A stretch of 64,000 bases of DNA from an uncultured Mucilaginibacter sp. (GTDB lineage: Bacteria > Bacteroidota > Bacteroidia > Sphingobacteriales > Sphingobacteriaceae), in NCBI RefSeq assembly GCF_913773635.1, contig NZ_CAJYGQ010000007.1, forward strand, positions 186,001 through 250,000, given 5' to 3'. Under the pieces are notes generated by a model. That model saw only the letters and a list, made by a program, of their open reading frames with translations, was not told the DNA's origin and did no database searches. Shown piece by piece: positions 8,666 to 19,230 of this stretch (position 1 is the first letter of the stretch; every line of letters starts with the position of its first letter). A program made the position numbers and the translations under genes.

Positions 8666-9088
8666 ATGTCTAAACTTCCCGACAGTGAGCGTAATCATAG
8701 TCCTGAATCATGCAAGGCCAGTGTTGATGCCGTGCGTGACGCGCTTTATGTGTTAAACGGAAAATGGAAGTTTCCGTTAATGGTTGCCTTGTCAAACGGG
8801 CCGCAGCGGTTTAAAGATATACAGCGCGTTTTGGGCGATATTACGCCCAAGATACTTTCAAAGGAATTAAAAGAACTGGAATTAAACGAGTTTGTAAAAC
8901 GAACCGTGTTTGCAACTACACCCGTAACAATAACCTACGAACTTACGGCCTACAGCCGCACGCTTGACAGTGTTTTGAAAGAACTCGGAACCTGGGGCCG
9001 CCAACACCGCGAGCATATCAAACGAAGTATGAAAGCTAAACCTGCAGAACAAGCAAAAGCAATTGATCAAAGCCAGGAGCTTTTATAA
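8666..9088 (+). CDS. HxlR-family winged-helix transcriptional regulator
   Basis: A 140-residue DNA-binding protein of the HxlR/MarR-like group. The family pattern is clear: CKASVDAVRDALYVLNGKWKF near residue 20, the winged helix-turn-helix RFKDIQRVLGDITPKILSKELKELE at about 50-75, and a C-terminal dimer helix (SRTLDSVLKELGTWGRQH). A cysteine precedes the first helix, as in redox- or electrophile-sensing members, but sensing is only inferred. It has its own palindromic upstream region and no codirectional partner. It converges on the GH35 gene with two bases between stop codons, so its targets are unknown, though the adjacent efflux operon is a candidate. Confidence 0.92.
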   Translation: MSKLPDSERNHSPESCKASVDAVRDALYVLNGKWKFPLMVALSNGPQRFKDIQRVLGDITPKILSKELKELELNEFVKRTVFATTPVTITYELTAYSRTLDSVLKELGTWGRQHREHIKRSMKAKPAEQAKAIDQSQELL

Positions 9089-9090
9089 AG

Positions 9091-11595
9091 CTACAGCTCA
9101 ACCACGTATTCGGGTATTACCTTAACATTCTTGAGTACCGGTGCTGTGTCATTTTGCAAAGATTCTCTGACACCTTTCTCAAAATAAATTTGCCTTTCGT
9201 TGGTAAGCGGTATAACCTGTAGCAGGATATTGCTTTCCTTAGTTGTTTTGTTAATAAGCATCTGCATGGTTTTTCCGAAGTAAAAGTCATCAGCCACTAG
9301 TTTGCCATTTATGTAAGCAGCGCCGGTATCGCCCCTGTAGTCAATATCTAATAGGGTATTGTCAGCCATCGGCCGCACTTTTAACAACCAGTATTTAGCT
9401 CCTTTAACAGGTGTAAAGTTTGTTTGGTACTGTGGTCCCGGGCTTGCAGCAGTATTCTTGCTGTTACGGTCATCTTCCGGGAGTTTAGCTCCTTTATTTT
9501 GATACAACGCTAAGTCACTCACTTCAGCAACTTCTACTGCAACTTTTTTTGCAGGCAAGGTTTTACTTAATTTTGTAAATACCCCATCGTTTTGCTTTTT
9601 AAAGCCCAAAGCTTTGTAATTGCTTACAACGGGAAAAACCGAGATGCTGAATTGATTATTGCCCGGGCTTTGCATTTTAACCTTCCCGTTTGCAAAAGTT
9701 AAATTTTGTTCTGAAATGCATAGATGCTCGCTACCAAAAGCATTTCCTTTCCAGCTGTTTAAAGCCTGACGATTGGTTAAGGTGATGATGTTTGCTTGTT
9801 TACCATCTTTCATTTTAATGGTAATCATGCTGCCCGTTCCGGGTTTTACTCCATCTATTAGGTAGGTATCAAATAGCTTGTTAACCTTAGCTTGATTAGT
9901 TATTAAATTTGCTATACCAGCTTTGCTGAATACATATTCGGGTCTGATACCTTCAGGCGCAAAAAATACATAAGTTGGTATTTTGCCTTTTACTATGCAT
10001 AAAGGTTGGACTGTTGCATATTTTAGGTTGCAGTTTTCAATGGCCATGTTAAATGGTAAAATAGCCAGGGTGCCTGTTTTGATATCTATAGGTTTTTCAG
10101 GAAATATAATGCTATGATCATCACTTAACTTAAGTTTAAACTGTATGCCATTATGATTTCTCAACCTTAATTGTCGTTGATAGTTGCTGATGAATAAAAA
10201 GCCGCTTTCACCTTTAGATCTTACAGCAAACCGAAGTGTTGTGCTATCAGCTGCACCCTCTGCTTTTTTATCGGCAAAGGATGGATAGTATTTTACCAGC
10301 TGCCCTCCAAAGCTGTTCAAAAACATATGTAATGTTTTAAACGCTTGATAAGATGGTCGTATTTGGCCAAACTCGCCCAGCGGAGCTTGAAAATCATAGT
10401 TTAGTATTGGATAGTCGTTTGGATAGTTTGTTGCTTTTGACTCTTGCAATGTAGTTAGCTTCCCAATGTCATTATAACCGCCATGAAACATGTAGTAACC
10501 CATCAGGTTAGCGCCTGCACCAATTTTGGTATAGGCTAATGCAGCCACGTCTACCGGTTCAATTATTGGCCGGCGGTGGTAGGTAATTTGTATGCCTCCG
10601 CCTATTTCGGCAGTAGAATACGGGTAGCGATACCCGGCATAAGCTGTTGCATCTTCCTCGTGTTTACCAAAAAGATCGCTGCCAATAGCCGGGTCATTGC
10701 GTAATGTGCTGAAGGTATAGTTTTCTGATAAGGGCAGTTGGGTTGTTCTCTTATCCCATGGCGCTTCGGGATAGGCTCCCCAAACAGGTATCAGTTCATC
10801 TTGTTTAAGGTTTGAGCCCGGCCAGCCGGTAGCCGTATAAAATGGCACATCAATGCCAGCCTTTATAGCCATTTGTTTTAAAGTAAACATATGCTGCAAC
10901 CCTGCCGGATTGTTAAAACGAAATTCGTTTTCAATTTGCGTTCCAACTATTGGGCCACCATCTTTAAAGTAAAGCCCCTTTAACTGTTCTGCAATTGCGT
11001 TATATAGCTTCTGTACTGATGCCAGGTACTCCGCATTGTTTTTACGCATGTTACCTCGCTTAACAATCCATTCGGGAAAGCCGCCGTTTCGTACTTCACC
11101 ATGGCACCATGGACCTATACGTGTAAGCACATTAACATTATGTTTTTTGCATAACGCTACAAAGTGCCGTAAATCACGGTTGCCACTCCAATTAAAAATG
11201 CCTTCTTCCTCTTCGTGGTAAATCCAAAAAATATAGGTTGCTATAACATCTATTCCATTTGCCTTCATCCTAAGTATCGCTTCTTCCCACCTGTCCTTTG
11301 GGTACCGTGAAAAGTGAAACTCACCCATTACCGGATACCAGGGCTTACTATCCTTAACAAAGTAAAGGCTGTTAGCATCAACACTATGGCCGTTAGCATC
11401 AACGTGTGTTCCTAATTTAAGGTGACCGCTTATAACAGGAGTTTGCGTTTTACTGATATCAGCAGTGTAAAGGGTTTGCGAATAAGCACTCACTGCTATA
11501 AACATACCAGCCCATAAGCCCAATAACCTGGCTGAAAATTTATTTGATATGATTTTCACAGGTGATAGCTTTCTCAAAAACGACAAGCTTTTCAT
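9091..11595 (-). CDS. Glycoside hydrolase family 35 beta-galactosidase-like enzyme
   Basis: Exported enzyme that probably cleaves terminal beta-galactosides. The GH35 catalytic barrel begins with VMGEFHFSRYPKDRWEEAI and IGPWCHGEVRNGGFPEWI. The acid/base glutamate is in GGPIVGTQIENEF (about residue 228 from the upstream ATG), and the likely nucleophile is the Glu of STAEIGGGIQ (about 334). The C-terminal 400 residues are beta-rich accessory domains. The N terminus has a long basic stretch before a hydrophobic export signal ending SAYSQ. An ATG four codons further upstream (11607) would overlap the GH2 stop by eight bases; either start is possible. Last gene of the sugar operon. Confidence 0.88.
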   Translation of the reverse strand: MKSLSFLRKLSPVKIISNKFSARLLGLWAGMFIAVSAYSQTLYTADISKTQTPVISGHLKLGTHVDANGHSVDANSLYFVKDSKPWYPVMGEFHFSRYPKDRWEEAILRMKANGIDVIATYIFWIYHEEEEGIFNWSGNRDLRHFVALCKKHNVNVLTRIGPWCHGEVRNGGFPEWIVKRGNMRKNNAEYLASVQKLYNAIAEQLKGLYFKDGGPIVGTQIENEFRFNNPAGLQHMFTLKQMAIKAGIDVPFYTATGWPGSNLKQDELIPVWGAYPEAPWDKRTTQLPLSENYTFSTLRNDPAIGSDLFGKHEEDATAYAGYRYPYSTAEIGGGIQITYHRRPIIEPVDVAALAYTKIGAGANLMGYYMFHGGYNDIGKLTTLQESKATNYPNDYPILNYDFQAPLGEFGQIRPSYQAFKTLHMFLNSFGGQLVKYYPSFADKKAEGAADSTTLRFAVRSKGESGFLFISNYQRQLRLRNHNGIQFKLKLSDDHSIIFPEKPIDIKTGTLAILPFNMAIENCNLKYATVQPLCIVKGKIPTYVFFAPEGIRPEYVFSKAGIANLITNQAKVNKLFDTYLIDGVKPGTGSMITIKMKDGKQANIITLTNRQALNSWKGNAFGSEHLCISEQNLTFANGKVKMQSPGNNQFSISVFPVVSNYKALGFKKQNDGVFTKLSKTLPAKKVAVEVAEVSDLALYQNKGAKLPEDDRNSKNTAASPGPQYQTNFTPVKGAKYWLLKVRPMADNTLLDIDYRGDTGAAYINGKLVADDFYFGKTMQMLINKTTKESNILLQVIPLTNERQIYFEKGVRESLQNDTAPVLKNVKVIPEYVVEL

Positions 11596-11599
11596 ATTG

Positions 11600-14521
11600 C
11601 TACTCATTTGTTTTAGGCTTGTTTTGGTTTGAGTTAGGCTTTAATTCATCAGGACTATCCTTGGTAAATGTGTTGAACTGGTATTTGGTAGGGCTTACTA
11701 AAATATCTTTTACCACATCAAAGGTTACCTGACCGGTTGGATTGAACTTGTCTGATGCCATGTATTGCATTAGACTATTAAAGAGTTGGCGGGCGGCTGG
11801 CTTATCATCACTTAACCCCGGTGAGAGAGCTGCACTTGATACGATGATTTTACCGTTGCCAACCTTTGCCTCATAAATTAAGGCCAACCTGCGGTTTAAA
11901 AACCAGGTATCAATGGGCTGAACAAGTGGTTTAAATTCTGCCGGAAAATCTTCCAGTACCATAACCTGCGCACGGTTGGCAATTTCCCACCATTGTAAAT
12001 TACTATGATACTCGGTTGGAAAACTGGCAAAGGCCGCACTTTTATCCTGAATGAGCATGCCGGTTACATGCGGTGGGCGCATTTTAAACCACGATGTATT
12101 CCAAAACACCGGTAGAAAGTGCATGGACACTTCTTTGCCTTTTACAACCTGGCCGGCAACGTTTAAAAATACCTTGCCACCTTTATCTAAAATAGCTTTA
12201 GCCTTATCATCAAGCGATGTAGTGTAGTAAACATCAGTTTTTACCTCACGTGCTTTAGCAGGGTACACCCAAACTTCCCAATCATTTGCAAATGGCGAAT
12301 TGGCAATGCCTACTTCAATTTTTAATTTGGTTGCCTCTTTAATGTTGTTAAGCGGCCAGGTAATTTGGCCTACAGGTATACCATTACCGTTGTCTATATT
12401 TTTAGGCTGGAAAGCTCCTTGTGCCACTACACCGCCCGAGGCAGTTTTAATGCTCCAATTAAAAACAGCGTTTTGTAAAGACGCCTTGCCTGAGTGGGCA
12501 ACCATAACGCCGGCGTTAAGCGTTTCATTATTATTAAAAACAAACTTTGGTAACTGTACAAGTGGAACCGTGGTGTTACAAAAGCGTGCGAACCCAGCAG
12601 GCGCAATGTAGCCCTTTTGTTTCCAAAAAGCGTTAAGCACACCTACCAGTGCAGTGCCCTGTCCGGGAAAGTCTTGCAGGCCTAATAATTGAAAACCGGC
12701 ATAACCGGGCGTACGCAATGTTTTTTCAATTTCGTTTTTGTAACAAAGCGCTTGTAGTTTTCCTGATGCCATCAGAAAATCATGTGCCTGACTACCCATT
12801 CCCTGATCTTTCAGGTCTTGCTGAAACAGCTCGAAGTTTTTTGCACGATAAACACCCGTATATTCTTTTATCTCATCAAAATCAGGGAATACACACCACT
12901 GACCCATTTCATGAGCTATAAACGGAACGTTAAATTTGGCAATACCGGCACTAAAGTCTGATAGGCTTTCGGGTTGCTTATCCCAGGCTAAGCCACGTAC
13001 GCCACCCCTCACCTGATATTGTGCATCAGGCACTACCGGCCAACTACCCCCAACCGACATGCCGGTGTATACTTTACGACTATCTTTCTTTTTCCAATAG
13101 TCAATAAAAGCATTAAGGTACTGCACCTGGTTACCCGCAGGCTCGTTGCCGGCCGAAAGCATGCAAAAAGATGCGTAGTTGCCGTAATATTTATCCATAC
13201 GGTTGGTTTCATCATACAGATACTTATCAATAGGCAGGTTGCGGCCAATTGATGAGCCATGGTTAGGCCAGCTTGGCCCTTCGGGCTGCAGGTAAAAACC
13301 GGTACGGTCGGCTGCCTTAAAGGCTGCTTCGGGTGGGCACCATGAGTGAAAACGCATATGGTTGAGGCCATGTGCCCGGGCAATCTTGAAGATCCTCAAC
13401 CAGTCATCAACCGATGTTGCAGGGTAACCGGTAAGCGGAAACTCGCAATTGTTTACTGTTCCGCGTAAAAATACCGGCCGCCCGTTTATAAGAAAGTTGT
13501 TGCCCTTTATTGTAAATTCACGCATGCCAAATTCAGCAGTTTGGCTGGCTATTGATTTGCCCTTATTACTAACCGAAGCTGTTAAATTGTATAACGAGGG
13601 CGAAAATTCGTCCCAAAGCTGTACACCCTTGCCCATGGGCAAAGTAAGTTCAAGTTCTTTGCGTTCGCCTGCGTTAACAGTAAATGGCGTATTTTTTATA
13701 AGTGTTTGATGAACCGTTTTTGAATTAAAGCTTTTGGCTGATATACCTATCTGTCCGCTAAAATTTTGTTTATTAATGTTTTGAACTTGTAGCTTAACTA
13801 CGGCTGTTTTGTTTTTGACATTAGGGTAAATCTGTAGGTTGGTAATGTAAACAGGGGCATAAGCCTGCAATTCCATTTTACCTATAATGCCATTCCAGTT
13901 TCCCTGGGTATGATCGGTAATGCTATGCGAGTCAGGGCCTACGTTGATTTCTTTGATGCGATTGTCAACGCGTATACTAATACGGTGCAAACCAGGTGTT
14001 AAGTAAGGGGTAAGGTCATACTCGTGAGGAGCCACCAGACTGTTCTGCATTCCGGCTTCCTTACCGTCAATAAAAACACGTGTTTCTATATGCGTCCGTT
14101 CTAAAAACAGGTTTATGCGTTGCCCCGACCATGTTTTAGGTATATCAACTTCTTTTTGATACCAGGCCACACCTACGTAATGTTTGGCAGGGGTTAACCA
14201 AAATGGAATGTGAATGTTTCCGGGTTGGCGGTACTTTGCCAAATGCGGATTAAAATAAAACGAACTATCGTAAATGCTGCCTGTCCACCTGGTTTTTAAA
14301 GTGATATCGTCGCCTTTTAAATTTTGCGCCATTGAGCCCGGTAACTTTACTTCATCGCTTAATTTCTTTAAATACCACTTTTCGGTAACACCCTTGTCAT
14401 CACGATCAATTTGAAACCGCCAGGTGCCGCTAAGCGGTATACTTTGCTGCGGTTTAAACGCCGAAAAGGTGACCAGCAACAGTAGTAGAAAGGTGTTTAT
14501 AGATAAGCTTTTTTTAAGCAT
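11600..14521 (-). CDS. Glycoside hydrolase family 2 enzyme (beta-galactosidase/glucuronidase-like)
   Basis: Exported 973-residue enzyme with a Sec signal (FLLLLLVTFSAFKP). Domains in order: N-terminal sugar-binding domain (about 28-225, with LSGTWRFQIDRDDKG and YQKEVDIPKTWSGQRI), immunoglobulin-like domain (225-335), and the catalytic barrel (337-620). The acid/base is Glu460 in MLSAGNEPAGN and the likely nucleophile is Glu538 in FIAHEMGQWC. The remaining 350 residues are beta-rich. The exact glycosidic bond cannot be assigned from sequence. It overlaps the DUF5107 gene by eight bases, and its stop overlaps the alternative GH35 start, indicating translational coupling in one operon. Confidence 0.87.
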   Translation of the reverse strand: MLKKSLSINTFLLLLLVTFSAFKPQQSIPLSGTWRFQIDRDDKGVTEKWYLKKLSDEVKLPGSMAQNLKGDDITLKTRWTGSIYDSSFYFNPHLAKYRQPGNIHIPFWLTPAKHYVGVAWYQKEVDIPKTWSGQRINLFLERTHIETRVFIDGKEAGMQNSLVAPHEYDLTPYLTPGLHRISIRVDNRIKEINVGPDSHSITDHTQGNWNGIIGKMELQAYAPVYITNLQIYPNVKNKTAVVKLQVQNINKQNFSGQIGISAKSFNSKTVHQTLIKNTPFTVNAGERKELELTLPMGKGVQLWDEFSPSLYNLTASVSNKGKSIASQTAEFGMREFTIKGNNFLINGRPVFLRGTVNNCEFPLTGYPATSVDDWLRIFKIARAHGLNHMRFHSWCPPEAAFKAADRTGFYLQPEGPSWPNHGSSIGRNLPIDKYLYDETNRMDKYYGNYASFCMLSAGNEPAGNQVQYLNAFIDYWKKKDSRKVYTGMSVGGSWPVVPDAQYQVRGGVRGLAWDKQPESLSDFSAGIAKFNVPFIAHEMGQWCVFPDFDEIKEYTGVYRAKNFELFQQDLKDQGMGSQAHDFLMASGKLQALCYKNEIEKTLRTPGYAGFQLLGLQDFPGQGTALVGVLNAFWKQKGYIAPAGFARFCNTTVPLVQLPKFVFNNNETLNAGVMVAHSGKASLQNAVFNWSIKTASGGVVAQGAFQPKNIDNGNGIPVGQITWPLNNIKEATKLKIEVGIANSPFANDWEVWVYPAKAREVKTDVYYTTSLDDKAKAILDKGGKVFLNVAGQVVKGKEVSMHFLPVFWNTSWFKMRPPHVTGMLIQDKSAAFASFPTEYHSNLQWWEIANRAQVMVLEDFPAEFKPLVQPIDTWFLNRRLALIYEAKVGNGKIIVSSAALSPGLSDDKPAARQLFNSLMQYMASDKFNPTGQVTFDVVKDILVSPTKYQFNTFTKDSPDELKPNSNQNKPKTNE

Positions 14522-17500
14522 GTTTTGCAGTTATTAGGTTCTTTTTATTTGATATAAGGTCCTGGTGTATTTGCGCACCAAAATGCAAGGTATCGTACTT
14601 CAGCACCTTATCAAGTGCCAGTAATGCTTCATAGGTTTCACTAAGGCCGGCCAATCCTAAACCTGTAATGTAATAGCAATGAAGCTTGTTACGTAAATTC
14701 AGGTCGTCGTCAAAAATAAGTAAGTTGGGTAGTGAAACGGCAAAGTAATCAATCTTTACATCATCGTTTTGATGCTGCTTTCCATACCGTACCAAGTTTT
14801 CAAATATGGTTTGTGCTTTTTCTTTGTTACCTAACTTTTGCCATGCCAGGCCCTGGTAAAATATTTTGTCGGGTTGCTGGTCGTTATAAAACATGGCTGC
14901 TCCGGGCTCGCTTAAACCAACGGTTGCCTGCTTAAAAAATTGCTGCGCTTCGGCATAACGGTTTAAACCTTCGTGCGCAACACCAAGCCAATAAAAAAGG
15001 TCGTTTTCCTGCGCACCGTACAGTTTTCCCTCGCCAAGGTTGTGCGGAAAATACTGTGCGCTTTGTAATTGCTGAATAGCTCGTTCAAATTTTCCTTTTG
15101 CAATGTTTTGTTTAGCAAGTTCGGTAAGGCTAAGTACATATTGGCCCGATACCTTGCCTTCGCCGCCCTCCCAAGGGTGAAATTTGCGCTCCATAATGAG
15201 GTCATATGCCTTCTGGGAATTTCCAAGGAAGTTATATAAAGCAGCCCTTTCCAGGTACAAATCATCGCGCTCAAGTACGATGGCTAAGTTACTTTCCAAA
15301 AACTTAAGCCGTTCCTGGGGCTTTTTGTTAAGCCTTTTATATAACTGATCGAGCTCCATAAGTACACGGGCATCAGACTTATCGAGCGCAAAAGCTTTTT
15401 CGAGCCTGATGAGTGCCTTTTTGCTGTCGTTAAGCTTATTAAAATATGCTATACCCAGATTGCGGTGTACTGTTGGAAATGTTTTATCAATGCCTGCTGA
15501 TTGTTCCCAACATTGAATAGCGCTGCTGTACTGGCGCTTATCATACCATAAATTTCCTAAATAGTAGGGCGCTTTTGCATCTTTAGGGTTTTGCGCAATT
15601 GCAAATTCTAGCGCCTCAATATCTTCCAGTTTATTTGGAAAGCACAGGTACGGATTGGCTGTTGCTGCCTTAGTCAGAAACTGCTCTGCTGCTAAACTAT
15701 CATTGGTTTTTGATGCAAGTAAAGCCAAGTGATAATACACCATTGGTGATGTAGCTGAACCGTTTTCAGTAATCAATAACAACTCTGACGCTTCGCTATA
15801 CAAACCGGCTGCTGCATAATCAAGTGCATATTCAATAAGGTTATGATCTGTTCTGCGCGATATTCGTTTTAATTCTTCAAGGTTTTCAACAGCCACTTCA
15901 TTATTGCCTAACGCACGGTATGAAAGCACCTTTTCAAATAAGGCAGCCAGGTTAAATCCGTCCCGCTCCAAGGCCTCAATGGCGGTAATAATAGCATGTT
16001 CAAACTCACCGAGGTTACGTAATATGGCCGCTTTAAGTGCCCAGGCTTTACTGTTGTGGGCATTGCGGTCAATGGCATGTTCAATATGATCAAGCGCAGC
16101 ATCGTAGTTAGCACGGCTTACATCAATTTGTGCTATGGAAAAGTAGCCTGCATCCTGCCAGGCGTTGTTCCAGGTAGCTTTGTAAAATGAGGTGTAGGCT
16201 TCATTAATATTTTGCTGATATTTTAAACATAACCCCAAATTATAATATACCTCGCCATCGTAAGGATTTGGGTTACGTGCGGTAGCGGTTTCAACTGCTT
16301 TACGTAAGTAAGATTCTGCCAGCGCAAATTTTCCGCGGCGCATGTACCAGCCTCCAAGTGCGTTATTGCTGCGAACATCGCCTGCATTGCGTAATAAAGC
16401 TTCTTCATAATATGGCACCGGGCTATAAGTGGCGTGGCGGTATTGTTCCAGGTGCTGTGCCGTTAAAAATAATTGCTCGTTGTTCTCAATTTCTTTTGGC
16501 GGTAAAGCCGGTTTGGCAGCTTGGGGTATGTCGTTTTGTTTGTTAAGTGCCGGCTCGTACCGTAAAATTTCTTTTCCCCGTGCATTTGTAATAATTACCG
16601 TCCAAAGCTGTTCGTCCGTATCTACAGGTAACGCAATCAAACGCTCAAAAACTGCTTCAGGACTTAAGTCAGTCGTTTCATCAAAAATATTTACCCCGGC
16701 AATACTTAATTGTATACGCAATGATGGTTGAACCGAAGTAACCATTACTTTAACCAATGCTTTGTCATCCTGCTTTTCAATATTAAGTAAAATGTCTTTA
16801 CTAGCATTTTTTACCAAACCCAATTGGCGGTAGGGCAAAAAATACTGGGTAAAGCTTTTTTCCTCGTAGGGCATCAGCCAACTAAAATCAGGTTGATTGT
16901 CGGTAAATACCCCTGTCATTAATTCTATGTACGGGCCATCTTCATCTGTTAAGTTACGGTCCCAGGCCTGGCCAAAATCACTGTGGCCCCAAGTCCATTG
17001 TTTTTTGCCGGGCGATACATGATGATTAGCCACATGAAGTAATCCAGCTTGCGTATCATGCTCATATCCGCCTACAAAATCATAGTCGGAATTTATGGCC
17101 ATGTATGATGTAGGAACAGGTATGTTTTTGTAGCGTGATATATCTGTGCCTGGTGAGTAATCAACTTTATAATAAGTGCCCGTTGCTATAGGGAAGGTAG
17201 ATACATCGCGCTTACCATGATCAAATACGGCGTTAACATCTGGCGGAAAAACAGATTGATAATCATCATTAACTTTTACAGCCGGGTTAGCCCACCATAA
17301 AAACGTTTGTGGTAATGGTGTACGGTTAAATAGCTTGGCTTTAATTTCAAGATATGCTTTTTCGGGGTGCAGGGTAAAGCCCGCCATTCCCTTGGTTCCA
17401 AACATTCGCTCAACTTCGTTCACCCACACCGTTTTGCTTCCGTCGTTATTTTCGGTGATTTTGTAATCAACCGGCTCAAACGTACTAGGGCGATGGTGCT

Positions 17501-17867
17501 GTGGCCAGTTAAATTCAATTCCGCCTGATATCCATGGACCGGTAAGCCCAACCAGGGCAGGTTTTATTACCTGGTTATAATAAACAAAATGCCGCTCCTT
17601 AATTTTATCATATGCCATTTGAACACGGCCGCCCAACTCAGGCAGTATCATTATTTTCAGGTACCGGTTTTCGAGGTAAAGGGCATTGTAGGTTTGATCG
17701 TGTTTCTCGTCGTAAATTTTTTCAATAACCGGGTTAGGGTAAACCGCACCACTGCTACCCTGGTACACCCGTTTTTCAAAAAACATAGGGTTTTTGTCGG
17801 GCTTTCCAACGCTATAGGTTGGTATTACAACTTGTTCTTCCCAAACCTGTACGCCGGAATGATTCAT
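14514..17867 (-). CDS. DUF5107 and tetratricopeptide-repeat protein
   Basis: Large protein of 1,117 residues without an export signal, so presumably cytoplasmic. The first 340 residues match the DUF5107 pattern: EEQVVIPTYSVGKPDKNP, LYLENRYLKIMILPELGGRV, SGGIEFNWPQHH and GHSDFGQAW. This domain has a galactose-mutarotase-like sugar-binding look (GGRV and NWPQHH). From about 460 to 1080 come many tetratricopeptide repeats (VYYNLGLCLKYQQNINEAYT, AWALKAAILRNLGEFEHAI, VHRNLGIAYFNKLNDSKKAL). Its biochemical role is unknown. It follows the sugar transporter gene after 13 bases and overlaps the GH2 gene, so it is probably part of intake or handling of the same glycan. Confidence 0.85.
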   Translation of the reverse strand: MNHSGVQVWEEQVVIPTYSVGKPDKNPMFFEKRVYQGSSGAVYPNPVIEKIYDEKHDQTYNALYLENRYLKIMILPELGGRVQMAYDKIKERHFVYYNQVIKPALVGLTGPWISGGIEFNWPQHHRPSTFEPVDYKITENNDGSKTVWVNEVERMFGTKGMAGFTLHPEKAYLEIKAKLFNRTPLPQTFLWWANPAVKVNDDYQSVFPPDVNAVFDHGKRDVSTFPIATGTYYKVDYSPGTDISRYKNIPVPTSYMAINSDYDFVGGYEHDTQAGLLHVANHHVSPGKKQWTWGHSDFGQAWDRNLTDEDGPYIELMTGVFTDNQPDFSWLMPYEEKSFTQYFLPYRQLGLVKNASKDILLNIEKQDDKALVKVMVTSVQPSLRIQLSIAGVNIFDETTDLSPEAVFERLIALPVDTDEQLWTVIITNARGKEILRYEPALNKQNDIPQAAKPALPPKEIENNEQLFLTAQHLEQYRHATYSPVPYYEEALLRNAGDVRSNNALGGWYMRRGKFALAESYLRKAVETATARNPNPYDGEVYYNLGLCLKYQQNINEAYTSFYKATWNNAWQDAGYFSIAQIDVSRANYDAALDHIEHAIDRNAHNSKAWALKAAILRNLGEFEHAIITAIEALERDGFNLAALFEKVLSYRALGNNEVAVENLEELKRISRRTDHNLIEYALDYAAAGLYSEASELLLITENGSATSPMVYYHLALLASKTNDSLAAEQFLTKAATANPYLCFPNKLEDIEALEFAIAQNPKDAKAPYYLGNLWYDKRQYSSAIQCWEQSAGIDKTFPTVHRNLGIAYFNKLNDSKKALIRLEKAFALDKSDARVLMELDQLYKRLNKKPQERLKFLESNLAIVLERDDLYLERAALYNFLGNSQKAYDLIMERKFHPWEGGEGKVSGQYVLSLTELAKQNIAKGKFERAIQQLQSAQYFPHNLGEGKLYGAQENDLFYWLGVAHEGLNRYAEAQQFFKQATVGLSEPGAAMFYNDQQPDKIFYQGLAWQKLGNKEKAQTIFENLVRYGKQHQNDDVKIDYFAVSLPNLLIFDDDLNLRNKLHCYYITGLGLAGLSETYEALLALDKVLKYDTLHFGAQIHQDLISNKKNLITAKHA

Positions 17868-17880
17868 ATATTATTAAAAT

Positions 17881-19230
17881 TTAGTGTGCTGAAAAACTTT
17901 GTTCTAACTGCTCGAGTGTTTGTCCTTTGGTTTCTTTTACCTTTTTCAGAACAAATAAAAATCCGAGGAAGCAGATGACTGAGTATAGGTAGAAAGGGCC
18001 GTATGTTCCCAGCTTTTGAGCTAAAACCGGGAATGTAAAAACCAGGATAAAATAAGCGCCCCACAGAGATACGATAGCAACTGATGACGCTACCCCACGA
18101 ATTTTGTTCGGGAATATCTCGGAAATCAATACCCACGTTACCGGAGCCAGTGACGTTGCGTACATACTTATAGCCAGCAGCACCAGCAAGGATATTAAAC
18201 CTGCTGCTGCTTTGTTTTGCAGAAAGTAAGCCAGCAAAATATAAGTTACCGAAAGGCCTATTGAACCAATAAGCATTAGTGGCCGGCGGCCAAGCTTATC
18301 AACCTGCCACATGGCAAGTAGTGTGAAAAAAAGGTTTACTATACCTATAGCTACGGTTTCGAGCAGTTGCCTGTTTAAGTTTGCACCAACCGATTCAAAT
18401 ATGGTTGATGTATAATTGAATACTACATTAATGCCGCACAGCTGCTGGAAAACTGCAAGGGTAATGCCTACCATTACAGCGGGGCGCACAGCTTTATTGA
18501 AAACAGCAGAATAGCTTTGTTTTTGAGTATCACCTCCGAGCGATTTTTCAATATCATTTATGGTGCTGTTTACAAAATCAGCCGAACCAATTTTTTGAAG
18601 TACTTGCCGGGCTTTATCATCATGCCCCGCTTTAAGGAGCCAGCGCGGACTTTCGGGCAGCCATAGTACGCCTAATAAAAATAAACCTGATGGTATTACA
18701 CCCAAGCCAAACATCCAACGCCAGGCCTCGGGGCCGTTATTGGCCAGGGCGTAGTTAACCAGGTTTGTAATGAGTATTCCAATTACTATGGTTAGTTGGT
18801 TAATGGCTACGTTGCGGCCGCGTATTGATGCAGGCGATACCTCGGCAATGTACATAGGACTTAGCATTGACGCCATGCCTACGCCAATACCGGCCGCAAA
18901 ACGCATGGCAACAAAAAAGAACAGATTGCCTGCAACGGCCATCCCAAAAGATGAAAAGGCAAATACTGCGGCAGCAAGCATCAGCCCTGGTTTGCGGCCA
19001 TACCTGTCGGCAAGATTGCCGGCTATAAGGCAACCGGCAATGCATCCTAATGCCAGTGAGCCGGTTAAAAAGCCCTCCCACCATGCATCAAGCCCAAAAG
19101 CGGTACGCAAAAAAGGTAAAGCGCCTGATATTACTGCAAAGTCAAACCCAAACAAATATCCCCCTAAGGCCGAAATGAAGGAAATGCCAATGATATAGCT
19201 ATTGTTGAAACCTGCCTGTATTTGAGCCAT
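17881..19230 (-). CDS. Sugar porter family MFS transporter
   Basis: Twelve-helix inner-membrane sugar:proton symporter of 449 residues, XylE/GLUT-like. Diagnostic motifs are all present: LADRYGRKPGL after helix 2, PESPRWLLKAG before the central loop, QQLCGINVVFNYTSTIFE in helix 7, VDKLGRRPLMLIGS after helix 8, and the C-terminal KETKGQTLEQLE (PETKG-like). First gene of the operon with DUF5107-TPR, GH2 and GH35, so it likely imports the monosaccharide or disaccharide these enzymes release. The divergent AraC gene lies 132 bases away. Upstream on this strand TAACTTTA resembles a -7 element. Confidence 0.95.
   Translation of the reverse strand: MAQIQAGFNNSYIIGISFISALGGYLFGFDFAVISGALPFLRTAFGLDAWWEGFLTGSLALGCIAGCLIAGNLADRYGRKPGLMLAAAVFAFSSFGMAVAGNLFFFVAMRFAAGIGVGMASMLSPMYIAEVSPASIRGRNVAINQLTIVIGILITNLVNYALANNGPEAWRWMFGLGVIPSGLFLLGVLWLPESPRWLLKAGHDDKARQVLQKIGSADFVNSTINDIEKSLGGDTQKQSYSAVFNKAVRPAVMVGITLAVFQQLCGINVVFNYTSTIFESVGANLNRQLLETVAIGIVNLFFTLLAMWQVDKLGRRPLMLIGSIGLSVTYILLAYFLQNKAAAGLISLLVLLAISMYATSLAPVTWVLISEIFPNKIRGVASSVAIVSLWGAYFILVFTFPVLAQKLGTYGPFYLYSVICFLGFLFVLKKVKETKGQTLEQLEQSFSAH

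Noticed and set aside
9078..9092. Short hairpin AGCTTT/AAAGCT as a terminator between HxlR and GH35
   Set aside because: Only six bases of AT-rich stem and no T run; overlaps both stop codons by coding constraint.
18770..19198. 142-codon plus-strand open frame within the sugar porter gene
   Set aside because: Antisense shadow with low-complexity composition; porter motifs on the other strand are decisive.
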